Shown here in pieces: positions 1 to 8,464 of a stretch of DNA of 41,972 nt. The first letter of the stretch is position 1. Each line of letters opens with the position of its first letter. Below the pieces are notes generated by a model. It searched no databases and had not been told where the DNA came from. It worked only from the letters and a program-made list of their open reading frames with translations. The translations under genes and the position numbers were made by a program. This DNA is from Albibeggiatoa sp964388965 (GTDB lineage Bacteria > Pseudomonadota > Gammaproteobacteria > Beggiatoales > Beggiatoaceae). Location: assembly GCA_964388965.1 (NCBI GenBank), contig CAYMCP010000024.1, forward strand, positions 1 to 41,972. Reading direction: 5' to 3'.

Positions 1-2
1 TT

Positions 3-248
3 TTAGAATTCAAATATTTAAAATTGGACGCGGTGAAAATGACGGGTCAACAAGTCAAAGACACTCCGCGAGCAGATTTGTTAAAACTCGCACCGGTGCA
101 GAAATCTATCGAAGAGGCAACAAAGCAATTAAATCATTATCGCAATGCTTTGAATAATCGTTATAAAGTTGAATTAAGATTACATACTTTTGTAGTAGTA
201 GCTTTGGGCTTTGAACGGTTAGTGTTTGTGGAGGTAAAAACAGTATGA
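3..248 (+). CDS. C-terminal part of a PD-(D/E)XK nuclease-like protein, cut by the window edge
   Basis: The reading frame is open to the first base, so this is the end of a gene that begins outside the window. The visible part starts LEFKYLKL, which has the form of the E-x-K half of a PD-(D/E)XK active site. It is followed by a helical stretch (KSIEEATKQLNHYRNALN) and a strand-rich end (HTFVVVALGFERLVFVEVK). This arrangement is what I know from the C-terminal nuclease domain of AAA-ATPase-like/DUF1703-type proteins, which are abundant in Beggiatoa-like bacteria and cyanobacteria. The substrate is unknown. A TTG at 24 could be taken for a start, but the frame continues upstream with no stop, so a truncated record is the better reading. 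A genuine internal deletion cannot be excluded. Confidence 0.6.
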   Translation, partial: LEFKYLKLDAVKMTGQQVKDTPRADLLKLAPVQKSIEEATKQLNHYRNALNNRYKVELRLHTFVVVALGFERLVFVEVKTV

Positions 249-900
249 CATTTCCTTATGACTCATATTGGGTAGCTAACGAGATTTTTACTATATTTCC
301 AATAATATTTCACAAGTTTAAATTTATTCTTTTGTAGTTTTCACAAAAGCTTAATAAAATAATTTTTTTTAAATTACATGCTCAATGTGGGTTTGGTGTA
401 AGCGAGACGCGAATTTGGATCAAACACTTCATTGCTTGATGCGATTGTCCTAGAGGATGTCAAAATAAACCTTGAAACTTAAATTTTTATGTTTAGAATA
501 GGAGGAGTTTAAAAAAAGGGCGCGATACTTTCATATCACGCCAAACCACCAAAGGAGGATGGAGGAGATGGTAAAAACTGTGGATAAAAAACTTTAAAAA
601 AATGCTGTCTTCTCTGAGTAAAATATTTCTTGTGGTGCACTCTATTTTTGTGCGCTGCAACAATTTAGTCATCACGATACTGTATTGAATTTGGTTTGTC
701 AAATATTTTTTTATATTTTTATCACTAAAAGTAGTAACTTGCTGATAAAAAAGGTTTTGCTATCTTATTGCTCGAATTGTTGTTTTTTGTGCATTGCCTC
801 AATAAGATTTGTAAGGCAAGTTTCCTACCCGTTTATTCCAAACTAGACTAGTTAGCTTTACCAAGTTCCACCGCCATTAACATATTTGGAGAATAACTGC
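249..900. other. 652-bp intergenic region upstream of apbC
   Basis: No convincing long gene is present. Visible elements are a stem-loop at 519-542 (GGCGCGATA / TATCACGCC, one mismatch, 6-nt loop), a purine-rich Shine-Dalgarno-like run at 551-567 followed by short frames at 568-597 and 602-688, a TTGCCT/AGGCAA inverted repeat at 794-819, and a 13-bp palindrome AACTAGACTAGTT at 841-853, about 50 bases before the apbC start. The palindrome is in a suitable place for an operator, but I do not recognise the regulator. Confidence 0.4.
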
Positions 901-1989
901 ATGGCTGATAAGCAGCAGATCGAAACAGCACTTAAAGCTTATATAGACCCTTACCTAGATAAAGATTTACTTTCAGCTAACGCGGTGAAAGAGATTAGCG
1001 TTGACGCGAATCAAGTCACCATCAATGTGCAATTTGGATACCCAACTGCGGGTTATAATCAAACGTTAATCGAAGAATTGACTAAATGTGTTAAGAGTGT
1101 TGCAGATGTTGAAACAATTAATATCAATATTGCTAATAAAGTGCTTGCTCATGCGGTACAGCAAGGTGTAAAAACGCTTGAAGGCGCTAAAAATATCATT
1201 GCAGTCGCCTCTGGTAAAGGAGGAGTAGGTAAATCTACCACAGCAGTAAATTTGGCATTGGCATTAAAATCAGAAGGCGCGAATGTTGGTTTATTAGACG
1301 CAGATATTTACGGACCAAGCCAACCTAGAATGCTAGGCACAAATCAAAAACCACAACCTGCGGCGGATGGCACGCACTTAAATCCCGTATTAGCTCATGG
1401 TCTGCAAACCATGTCTATTGGCTACATGATTGAAGAAGATACACCAATGATTTGGCGTGGACCAATGGTGACACAAGCATTAGAACAGTTATTGCGTGAT
1501 ACGCTATGGACTGATTTGGATTATTTAATAATCGACTTACCGCCCGGCACCGGTGATACGCAATTGACTTTGGCGCAAAAAATTCCAGTAAGTGGTGCAG
1601 TAATCGTTACGACACCTCAAGATATTGCTTTATTGGATGCGCGTAAAGGATTGAAAATGTTCCAAAAAGTGAATGTACCTGTATTGGGTATCGTTGAGAA
1701 TATGAGCATTCATATTTGTAGTAAATGTGGTCATGAAGAACATATTTTTGGCGAAGGGGGCGGCGCGAAAATGGCTGAAGAAAATAATGTGAGTCTACTC
1801 GGATCGTTGCCATTGGATACTAGCATCCGCAAAAACGCTGACAGTGGTCATCCAACCGTGATTGCAGACCCTGAAAGCCGTATTGGTGAGATATATCGAG
1901 AAATTGCGCGAGGAGTAGGTGCAAAATTATCTCTACAATCAAAAAATTATGCGGCAAGATTCCCAACAATTAAGATTGAGAATAAGTAG
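901..1989 (+). CDS. apbC: Iron-sulfur cluster carrier protein ApbC/Mrp
   Basis: Cytosolic P-loop ATPase of the Mrp/NBP35 family that binds and delivers Fe-S clusters to apoproteins. Residues 1-90 form the MIP18/DUF59 domain. The deviant Walker A GKGGVGKS is at about 105-112, the Walker B region LIIDLPPGTGD at 209-219, and the cluster-binding C-x-x-C (CSKC) at 273-276. The length of 362 residues is normal for the family. I chose ATG 901 because GGAG at 887-890 is well spaced before it; a TTG at 886 in the same frame would overlap that site. In many gammaproteobacteria the gene lies next to dcd, but here dcd is 17 kb away. Need for Fe-S delivery fits the nif and hscA-fdx genes in the same window. 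Confidence 0.93.
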   Translation: MADKQQIETALKAYIDPYLDKDLLSANAVKEISVDANQVTINVQFGYPTAGYNQTLIEELTKCVKSVADVETININIANKVLAHAVQQGVKTLEGAKNIIAVASGKGGVGKSTTAVNLALALKSEGANVGLLDADIYGPSQPRMLGTNQKPQPAADGTHLNPVLAHGLQTMSIGYMIEEDTPMIWRGPMVTQALEQLLRDTLWTDLDYLIIDLPPGTGDTQLTLAQKIPVSGAVIVTTPQDIALLDARKGLKMFQKVNVPVLGIVENMSIHICSKCGHEEHIFGEGGGAKMAEENNVSLLGSLPLDTSIRKNADSGHPTVIADPESRIGEIYREIARGVGAKLSLQSKNYAARFPTIKIENK

Positions 1990-2122
1990 ATATAAATCAA
2001 TGAGTTGAAATATAACGCTACAGTTCGGTGGATGGCGTTTTGCTTATCTGCCCTACTGACCTGTTGATAATCACTAAATTGCTCGTGAATAGAGTCATCA
2101 TCTCAGTTTGTATTTTTAGCTT

Positions 2123-3334
2123 ATGCGCACAGCCTTATTGGTTTACTACCACTCTCCACAGCAAGTAAGTTGGATTCAATTTCAAGTGCCTGCTAAAATT
2201 ATCGACACACGTCTAAATACCAGTATTGAAACGTTACCAAAGCAATGTTATCCGGTTTATATCTTATTTACTGGCATCCAATGCACGCTACAGCAAGTTG
2301 ATATTCCTACAAAAAATCGGCAACGTCTAATGCAAGCGATTCCCTACATTTTAGAGGAACAACTTGCGCAAGATGTGGATAATGTGCATTTTGCCGTCGG
2401 CGCACCGCATAATGGTGCTGTTGCTGTTGCAATAGTTAGCCATGAAATGATGCAAATTTGTTTGCAAGCGTTAGCGCAACAAAACATTCAACCAACTTTG
2501 ATTTTGCCAGAAATGTTAGCACTACCTTATCATGGAGAAAGTACGTGGAGTATTTTATTATGGCAAGATAACGTTGTCGTGCGAACTGGAAAATCAGCAG
2601 GTTTTAGTATTGAGCTTGAAAACATATCCGCGTTACTACAAAGTCAAACCCAGTTACCTGATACAATTCATCTATTTTGCAGCTCGGAAGATGAAATATT
2701 ATTCACCACTTTGCATGGTCTTGGCGTAAACGTCGAGCAACACACGCATACTGAGACAACTTTAGCTTGGTTTGTACGCGGAATTAAAGCAAATCACCCA
2801 CTGAATTGTTTACAAAATCAATACTCATCTCCGACTCAAATCGCATCACTCTGGAAAACATTTCGTTGGACAATTATATTATTCAGCTTATTGATTATTA
2901 TGATAATTGGAAAAATTTGGTTAGAAGTTCAACAACTTAAACAGCAACGTCAGCAACTCAATCAGCAAATTAATCAAATTTATCGCCAAACGTTTCCCGA
3001 AACCCAAAAAATTGTCAATGCTCGTGCGCAAATGGAGCAGAAATTACTTAATTTACAGCAGCAAAATCAACAACCAAACAAACCCTCTTTTTTACAATTG
3101 CTCAACTCTATAAGTGTTAGTTTAGCGCAACCAAAAGAAATAAAAGGATTTTATTTGCAGCGATTAGACTATCGACATGGCAATTTTGATCTACAAATTA
3201 CGGTCACAGACCTACAAAGTTTAGAGCAGTTAAAACAACAGCTAACACGTCAAAACTTTCAAGTTGAAATTCATTCCGCTGTCAGTCAAAACGATGTTGT
3301 TAAAAGTCGCTTGCGAATCAAAGCAAAAAATTAA
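2123..3334 (+). CDS. gspL: Type II secretion system protein GspL
   Basis: Inner-membrane bitopic protein that recruits the GspE ATPase to the type II secretion platform. The N-terminal cytoplasmic actin-like domain shows the family pattern around residues 60-90 (RLMQAIPYILEEQLAQDVDN, then VHFAVG). A single membrane helix lies at about 249-267 (WTIILFSLLIIMIIGKIWL). It is followed by a Gln-rich coiled coil and a periplasmic ferredoxin-like domain. The length of 403 residues is usual. GspL is normally encoded next to gspM within a gsp operon, but here it stands alone between apbC and rlmD, 33 bases before rlmD. No clear Shine-Dalgarno site precedes ATG 2123. Confidence 0.85.
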   Translation: MRTALLVYYHSPQQVSWIQFQVPAKIIDTRLNTSIETLPKQCYPVYILFTGIQCTLQQVDIPTKNRQRLMQAIPYILEEQLAQDVDNVHFAVGAPHNGAVAVAIVSHEMMQICLQALAQQNIQPTLILPEMLALPYHGESTWSILLWQDNVVVRTGKSAGFSIELENISALLQSQTQLPDTIHLFCSSEDEILFTTLHGLGVNVEQHTHTETTLAWFVRGIKANHPLNCLQNQYSSPTQIASLWKTFRWTIILFSLLIIMIIGKIWLEVQQLKQQRQQLNQQINQIYRQTFPETQKIVNARAQMEQKLLNLQQQNQQPNKPSFLQLLNSISVSLAQPKEIKGFYLQRLDYRHGNFDLQITVTDLQSLEQLKQQLTRQNFQVEIHSAVSQNDVVKSRLRIKAKN

Positions 3335-3366
3335 TTTTCATATTCGATTTTGGCAAAATATAACTT

Positions 3367-4695
3367 ATGGCACGTCATCGCAAATTATCCAAAGACCCTA
3401 TTGAAACGCAAATACAACGTTTATCACACGATGGTAGAGGAATTGCGCAAATTAATGGCAAAACAACATTTATTCTAGGCGCGCTCCCTGATGAAATTGT
3501 GTTATTTCGTTATACCAAAAAACAAAAAAATTTTGATGAAGGTGTAACTTTAGATGTACTCAAACCTGCATCACAGCGTGTCCAACCCGCATGTGAACAT
3601 TTTGGTGTCTGCGGTGGTTGTAGTTTGCAACACTTGTCCGCAGCCGATCAAATTGAATTAAAACAAACTATGTTACTAGAACAATTTGAACATATAGGCA
3701 AAGTGATTCCCGAACATATCGCTACCCCATTACAAGCTAACAATTTAGGTTATCGCCGCAAAGCTCGCTTAGGTACTCGTTATATAGCAAAAAAACAATC
3801 AGTTTTAGTTGGGTTTCGAGAACAACAAAGTGCGTTCATCACAGAACTCAATCAATGCAAAGTATTACATCCTTCTGTCGGGGAGAAAATTACCGCATTA
3901 CGCGAAATGTTGGGACAACTTACAGTAAAAGATAAAATAGCCCAAATCGAGGTAGCTGTTGGTGATGAACAAACCGCATTAGTATTGCGTAACTTAGCTA
4001 CGTTAAGCGATGAAGATGAAAATATTTTACGCCATTTTGCTAAAATACATCACTTTTTCATCTACTTACAACCCAAAGGTATCGATTCAGTTTATCCACT
4101 TTATCCCGATGATTTACCACTACAAAGTTTATCCTACAATCTGCCAAATGAAGGGATTTCATTCCAATTTTCAGCACACGATTTTACCCAAGTTAATATT
4201 GAAATCAATCGTATGATGGTACAACAAGCTATGGATTGGTTGCGTCCACAAGCTGATGAGGAAATATTAGATTTATTTTGTGGTTTAGGTAATTTCACGT
4301 TACCTTTAGCCAAACGCGCTAAACACGTCGTCGGCGTTGAAGGCTGCGAAAGTTTGGTACAACGCGCCAAAACCAATGCAGTCGCACAAAATATTTTTAA
4401 TACAGAATATTACGTTGCCAACTTAGCTGAACAAATGCAAGATCATATTTGGATGCAACGCCAATATGAAAAAGTATTATTAGACCCGCCTCGCAGTGGT
4501 GCAATCGAAATTATTCAAGCCCTAGATTTTAAACAAACACAACGTATGGTCTACATATCATGCAATCCTGCTACGTTAGCGCGTGATGCAGGCGTTTTAG
4601 TCAATAACAAAGGGTTTCGCTTAATAAAAGCAGGCGTTATGGATATGTTTCCACACACGGCACATGTTGAATCTATGGCATTATTTGAACGTTAA
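3367..4695 (+). CDS. rlmD: 23S rRNA (uracil-1939-C5)-methyltransferase RlmD
   Basis: SAM-dependent RNA m5U methyltransferase of the RumA/TrmA family, modifying U1939 of 23S rRNA in the E. coli system. An N-terminal TRAM domain is followed by the four cysteines of a [4Fe-4S] cluster: C76, C82, C85 (in CGGC) and C164. The Rossmann domain carries the SAM motif LDLFCGLGNF at about 301-310 and the LLDPPRSG motif at about 371-378. The catalytic cysteine is in YISCNPATL (C399). The length of 442 residues matches the family. It follows gspL by 32 bases and may be cotranscribed. ATG 3367 lacks a strong Shine-Dalgarno sequence. Confidence 0.93.
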   Translation: MARHRKLSKDPIETQIQRLSHDGRGIAQINGKTTFILGALPDEIVLFRYTKKQKNFDEGVTLDVLKPASQRVQPACEHFGVCGGCSLQHLSAADQIELKQTMLLEQFEHIGKVIPEHIATPLQANNLGYRRKARLGTRYIAKKQSVLVGFREQQSAFITELNQCKVLHPSVGEKITALREMLGQLTVKDKIAQIEVAVGDEQTALVLRNLATLSDEDENILRHFAKIHHFFIYLQPKGIDSVYPLYPDDLPLQSLSYNLPNEGISFQFSAHDFTQVNIEINRMMVQQAMDWLRPQADEEILDLFCGLGNFTLPLAKRAKHVVGVEGCESLVQRAKTNAVAQNIFNTEYYVANLAEQMQDHIWMQRQYEKVLLDPPRSGAIEIIQALDFKQTQRMVYISCNPATLARDAGVLVNNKGFRLIKAGVMDMFPHTAHVESMALFER

Positions 4696-4858
4696 TTTAT
4701 TGAAAATAGCTGGATTTACGCACAGAAGTTTGTTATCTTTTGCGCGCCTTTTGGCTTATCGACAGAAAGCGAATGATCAAATACATTTAAGCATGTTTTT
4801 GAAACCATCGTGACATTTTGGGTGCGCGTAATATTTCGTTACGAGTTTTCAGTGGTAG

Positions 4859-4890
4859 TTAATAAATGTGAATAAAATAGCATTTATTAA
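4859..4890. repeat. 10-bp perfect inverted repeat upstream of speE
   Basis: TTAATAAATG and CATTTATTAA are separated by 12 bases, ending 24 bases before the speE start codon. It could be an operator or a 5'-UTR hairpin. Being AT-only-like, it could also be chance in such AT-rich DNA. Confidence 0.3.
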
Positions 4891-4914
4891 GAAAAAAATA
4901 ATCGGTATTTAATT

Positions 4915-5763
4915 ATGGTTTTAGATGCAAATTGGTTTACTGAAATTGAGCGCAGAGCCGCTTCAGCTTTTTCTTTGAAAATTAAACGTAAGCTGCATGA
5001 AGAACAAAGTTCATTTCAAAAAGTTGAGGTTTATGAAACTGAGCAATTCGGCAATTTGATGACGTTAGACGGATTTATCATGCTAACTTCACGCGATAAT
5101 TTTGTTTATCACGAAATGATGACACATCCAGTCTTATTTACTCATCCAAATCCGAAAAATGTCGTTATCATCGGCGGGGGCGATTGCGGCACATTGCGCG
5201 AGGTATTGAAACATCCCAATATTGAAACGGTGGTGCAAGTAGATATTGATGAGGCAGTTACTCGTGCTTCAGAGAAGTATTTTCCTGAATTATGTGAATC
5301 GAATCATGATCCGCGTGCTAAGTTATTATTTGATGACGGGATTAAGTGGATGCAAAATGCAGCGGATAATAGCGTAGATATTGTCATTGTTGACAGTACC
5401 GATCCAGTTGGACCAGGAGAAGGATTATTTAACGTTGCATTTTACCAACAATGTCGTCGAGTGTTAGGTGAGCAAGGTTTATTGGTACAGCAAAGTGAAT
5501 CGCCTTTAATTCATTTACCGCTATTACAATCTATTCACCGCGCCCAGCGTGAAGCAGGTTTTGCGACAACACGCAGTTTACAATTTTTTGTTGTGTCTTA
5601 TCCGTCGGGCTGGTGGACAGCGACGATAGCAGGTCAAGATTTAACCCAATTCCGCCATGAAGATGCTGTAAATTGTGGTTTTGAAACGTTATATTATAAT
5701 TCAACAATACATCAGGCAAGTTTTGCGTTACCTAATTTTTTACAACAAGCCTTACCAGTTTAA
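4915..5763 (+). CDS. speE: Spermidine synthase (polyamine aminopropyltransferase)
   Basis: Transfers aminopropyl from decarboxylated SAM to putrescine to make spermidine in the cytosol. The N-terminal beta domain (QSSFQKVEVYETEQFG, then LMTLDGFIMLTSRDNFVYHEMM) is followed by the Rossmann domain. That domain has the nucleotide motif IIGGGDCGTLREVLKHP, the acidic strand end VVQVDIDEAV, and the catalytic region IVDSTDPVGPGEGLF. The usual GGGDGG motif reads GGGDCG here (C91); I believe this variant is common in the gammaproteobacterial subfamily and do not treat it as a defect. The length of 282 residues is normal. No adjacent speD or speA is seen. Confidence 0.93.
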   Translation: MVLDANWFTEIERRAASAFSLKIKRKLHEEQSSFQKVEVYETEQFGNLMTLDGFIMLTSRDNFVYHEMMTHPVLFTHPNPKNVVIIGGGDCGTLREVLKHPNIETVVQVDIDEAVTRASEKYFPELCESNHDPRAKLLFDDGIKWMQNAADNSVDIVIVDSTDPVGPGEGLFNVAFYQQCRRVLGEQGLLVQQSESPLIHLPLLQSIHRAQREAGFATTRSLQFFVVSYPSGWWTATIAGQDLTQFRHEDAVNCGFETLYYNSTIHQASFALPNFLQQALPV

Positions 5764-5787
5764 CAGCTTGTAATTGAAATATTTTAT

Positions 5788-6003
5788 TTATTCAAGATAT
5801 AACTTGTACAGAGCAATAATAGCAATTCCGACAGTCGCGGCAGTGGCAAGAATTTGTAAAATCAATTTTAAATGTCCTGCCCATTCTTTTTTGGGTTCAG
5901 CAGATTGTGGAACGTTGCCGATTTTTTGGTAGCTATTATCGCCAGTGCTGATATTGGCATTTTTCACGTTGCCGCTAATTTTAATGTTTCTGTTATCAGT
6001 CAT
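5788..6003 (-). CDS. Small unknown protein: Asn/Gly-rich beta-repeat N-terminus plus one membrane helix
   Basis: 71 residues if begun at ATG 6003 (MTDNRN...). GGAAAA lies about 8 bases before that codon; an in-frame ATG at 6015 is the alternative. Residues 1-30 alternate polar and hydrophobic residues with N-G turns (RNIKISGNVKNANISTGDNS), suggesting two short beta rungs. A charged linker (EPKKEW) follows, and residues about 47-70 form one hydrophobic helix (LILQILATAATVGIAIIALY). I have seen similar N-x-N-I-x-G-N starts on TIR, NACHT and related signalling proteins in Beggiatoa and cyanobacteria, but cannot name a family. It converges with speE and starts 52 bases from MITE copy 1. Function unknown. 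Confidence 0.6.
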   Translation of the reverse strand: MTDNRNIKISGNVKNANISTGDNSYQKIGNVPQSAEPKKEWAGHLKLILQILATAATVGIAIIALYKLYLE

Positions 6004-6054
6004 ACATTTTTCCATTCAACTAATGTGATTTTTAGTCGCTTTACACTTTATTTG

Positions 6055-6158
6055 CTGAGAACTCCGAAAAACTTTTTTTGCCTATAATAAAATCAATCAC
6101 TTATGCAAATACGCTCCACCTAAAATCAATGACTTACAAACTTTTTCAGAGTTTTCAG
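6055..6158 (+). mobile_element. 104-bp MITE, copy 1
   Basis: Identical, base for base, to the copies at 9681 and 10577 and in the same orientation. The terminal inverted repeats are CTGAGAACTCCGAAAAA and, from the other end, CTGAAAACTCTGAAAAA (15 of 17 match). The flanking 7-bp direct repeat TTATTTG occurs at 6048-6054 and 6159-6165. Inside there are two related direct repeats, TAAAATCAATCACTTA and TAAAATCAATGACTTA. There is no coding capacity. The right end contains the present stop codon of bioC. Confidence 0.9.
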
Positions 6159-7042
6159 TTATTTGATTCATGTAAACGCCTAATTTGATCAATTGAGATC
6201 GTAACTTCATTTTGTTGCGCAGGTTGTGCAGTCGCACCTAAAGCATAACCGTACACCACCTCATAGGTTACGGGCAAACCCTTTTCCTTATCGCGTAATT
6301 GTTCGTAAGCTGCAAGCATCTTATTAAATTTATCTTTTCCCATCAAACCTTGCGGACGCTGCGAAGTAACATTATGTGCGCCAATTTGCTTTAAACCACG
6401 CATAATCTCCAAAACCGAGTTATATCTAAAATTCAGCCGATCCACGTCTACCACAGGGTCTTTTAAACCAGATTGATATAGCGCATCACCTAAGTCGTGC
6501 ATATCTAAAAAAAAATTGACATGACTATATTCATCTACAATCGCCCAACTTTGACGTAATTCATATAATGTATCAGTTCCTAAAGTTGAAAATAAAAATA
6601 CACCATTAGGATTTAAAATTCTTGCAACTTCCTGAAAAACAGCTTTAACATCACACCATTGCAAAGTTAAATTAGAAATCACTAAATCAATACTATTATC
6701 AGCAATAGGTAGCCGTTCAGCGTCGGCACAAAAATAAGACAACTTGGGTACGTGCCACAACCAAGTTTTAGGCGCATTTTTTCGAGATGCCTGCACCATT
6801 TCATGAGCGATGTCAAAACCATATACCATTGCATTAGGATAACGACGGCTTAATTGGCGAGTCATACGCCCCGCGCCACAACCGATGTCTAAAATAATTT
6901 TAGGTTCAATTTTGATAAAATCTAAACGCTCAACTAAATATTCTGCTACCTTTTGTTGGATAAATGCGTGTCGTTCATATTCGTTCGCCGCCTGACCAAA
7001 AGATTGAGAAATTTTAGATTTGTCTACAGTGGGATAAGTCAT
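6155..7042 (-). CDS. bioC: Malonyl-[acyl-carrier protein] O-methyltransferase BioC
   Basis: Class I SAM methyltransferase that methylates malonyl-ACP at the start of pimelate and biotin synthesis. The N-terminus KSKISQSFGQAANEYERHA is characteristic of BioC. Motif I is ILDIGCGAGRMTRQL, and NLTLQWC is the post-motif strand typical of the family. I start at ATG 7042, 15 bases after the phosphatase stop; the frame extends to a TTG at 7084 inside the upstream gene, but the ATG matches the usual BioC start. The 3' end is unusual: the last codons CAT GAA TCA AAT AAC TGA run into MITE copy 1, and the stop lies inside the element. Removing the MITE and one TSD copy gives ...AAT AAA GTG TAA. No other bio gene is in the window. 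Confidence 0.85.
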   Translation of the reverse strand: MTYPTVDKSKISQSFGQAANEYERHAFIQQKVAEYLVERLDFIKIEPKIILDIGCGAGRMTRQLSRRYPNAMVYGFDIAHEMVQASRKNAPKTWLWHVPKLSYFCADAERLPIADNSIDLVISNLTLQWCDVKAVFQEVARILNPNGVFLFSTLGTDTLYELRQSWAIVDEYSHVNFFLDMHDLGDALYQSGLKDPVVDVDRLNFRYNSVLEIMRGLKQIGAHNVTSQRPQGLMGKDKFNKMLAAYEQLRDKEKGLPVTYEVVYGYALGATAQPAQQNEVTISIDQIRRLHESNN

Positions 7043-7056
7043 AAATTTGGTGAGTT

Positions 7057-7722
7057 TTACCGATTTGCGTTGTTTTCTAACCAATCAATTAAATCTATAG
7101 GTTTTTTTAGTAATCCCGTTGCGCCCCAGTTTTCAGGCTTATCCACTGCGGGATCAATATAACCAAATAAAGCGGCGAGTGTTTGCATACCAGCAGATTG
7201 TCCTGCCTCAATATCTCGTTGTGCATCACCGATATAAATACAATGTTCTGGTTTCGTATTCGCTAGTTGACAAGCGTAGAGTAGGGGAGCTGGATGAGGT
7301 TTTTTTTCTGTCAACGTGTCGCCGCTTATATTGCACAAACTACGCTCGGTTAAATGTAATTTATCTAATAATGGTTCTGTAAAACTTGCATATTTATTAG
7401 TAATAATACCCCAACCTTTATAATTTTGCTCAATATAATCCAAAACTTGCTCCATACCGTCGAATAATCTACTTTTATCTGCAATATGTTCCGCATAAAC
7501 CGCTAACATACGTTGGTGTAATACATCAAAATTTGGATAATCCTCACCTATTGCAAAACGCAACATTGCGCGTGCGCCGTGCGATACAGTAGGACGAATC
7601 ATTGCCAAATCAATGCTAGGTTGTTGTTGTTCTTGTAAAACGACATTTAGTGCATAAGCCAAATCTGGCAAAGTATCCACCAAAGTACCGTCTAAATCAA
7701 AAAATACGGTTTCTATTTTCAT
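7057..7722 (-). CDS. mupP: HAD phosphatase, MupP/Gph type (MurNAc-6-P or phosphoglycolate phosphatase)
   Basis: HAD superfamily hydrolase, 221 residues. Motif I is FFDLDGTLVDT (nucleophile Asp near residue 9), motif II IITNKYASF, motif III lysine in LTEKKPHPAPLL, and motif IV YIGDAQRDIEAG. It overlaps ubiG by the ATGA junction at 7719-7722. A phosphatase directly after ubiG is the arrangement of MupP, the N-acetylmuramic acid 6-phosphate phosphatase of peptidoglycan recycling in Pseudomonas and relatives. Most databases call such genes phosphoglycolate phosphatase (gph). The HAD fold is certain; the choice of MupP over Gph rests on context and the SHGARAMLRFA segment, so the symbol is tentative. 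Confidence 0.75.
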   Translation of the reverse strand: MKIETVFFDLDGTLVDTLPDLAYALNVVLQEQQQPSIDLAMIRPTVSHGARAMLRFAIGEDYPNFDVLHQRMLAVYAEHIADKSRLFDGMEQVLDYIEQNYKGWGIITNKYASFTEPLLDKLHLTERSLCNISGDTLTEKKPHPAPLLYACQLANTKPEHCIYIGDAQRDIEAGQSAGMQTLAALFGYIDPAVDKPENWGATGLLKKPIDLIDWLENNANR

Positions 7723-8429
7723 GCAAATTGAGCGTAAACAAGGTAGTTGACTGAAACATCAGCATTAAGCCAATAATGTTGAGTAAACGGATTGTAACTC
7801 ATGCCGATAAAATCACGTATTTCTAAATTTGCTTGACGCGCCCATTTTGCCAATTCCACAGGTTGGATAAAACGTGCGTAATCATGCGTACCGCGTGGTA
7901 ATAAATTTAACACATATTCCGCACCGATGATGGCAAATAAATAAGATTTAGGATTACGGTTTAGGGTAGAAAAAAACAGATGTCCATCCGGTTTGACTAG
8001 TGTGGCACAAGCTTGAATAACGGAACAAGGATCAGGTACATGCTCTAACATTTCCATACAGACGACAATATCAAATTTATTTGGATGTTGTTTAGCAAAT
8101 TCTTCGACTGCAACTTGTTGATAATTTACTTTTAAATTGGATTCAAATAGATGTAATTTTGCCACATTCAGCGCAGCTTCACTCATATCAATACCTGAAA
8201 CTGTAGCCCCTTTTGCCGCTAAACTTTCCGACAAAATTCCACCACCACAACCCACATCAAGTATTGTTTTACCTGTGAGATTACCTGCTTTTTGTTCGAT
8301 ATAACCCAAACGTAGTGGATTGATGTCATGCAGTGGTTTAAATTCACTTTGCGCGTCCCACCAACGTGCGGCTAAGGCGGAGAATTTTGCAATTTCACGT
8401 CCATCTATATTTCGAGTGGCTTGGCTCAT
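7719..8429 (-). CDS. ubiG: Ubiquinone biosynthesis O-methyltransferase UbiG
   Basis: SAM-dependent O-methyltransferase for both O-methylation steps of ubiquinone synthesis; membrane-associated in E. coli. The start (DGREIAKFSALAARWWD) and PLHDINPLRLGYIE are hallmarks of UbiG. Motif I is ILDVGCGGGILSESLA, followed by VSGIDMSEAAL. The C-terminal segment RGTHDYARFIQP is also conserved. The length of 236 residues is normal. It overlaps the downstream phosphatase by 4 bases, so translation is probably coupled, and hisC lies 35 bases upstream on the same strand. Confidence 0.95.
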   Translation of the reverse strand: MSQATRNIDGREIAKFSALAARWWDAQSEFKPLHDINPLRLGYIEQKAGNLTGKTILDVGCGGGILSESLAAKGATVSGIDMSEAALNVAKLHLFESNLKVNYQQVAVEEFAKQHPNKFDIVVCMEMLEHVPDPCSVIQACATLVKPDGHLFFSTLNRNPKSYLFAIIGAEYVLNLLPRGTHDYARFIQPVELAKWARQANLEIRDFIGMSYNPFTQHYWLNADVSVNYLVYAQFA

Positions 8430-8464
8430 AGGCTATCCAAATAGGGGTTTTGAAATGAAAATAA

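Noticed and set aside
493..702. 69-codon frame on the minus strand
   Set aside because: Low-complexity aromatic and basic composition, no plausible ribosome site, and no resemblance to a known protein; it runs antisense to the SD-like region.
4920..5763. GGGDCG instead of GGGDGG in SpeE as a sign of lost activity
   Set aside because: All other motifs are intact and, to my knowledge, the Cys form is usual in a gammaproteobacterial subgroup.
6055..6158. MITE as a carrier of an outward promoter
   Set aside because: The internal TATAAT has no -35-like hexamer at 16-18 bases upstream; only a -10 match by chance in AT-rich DNA.
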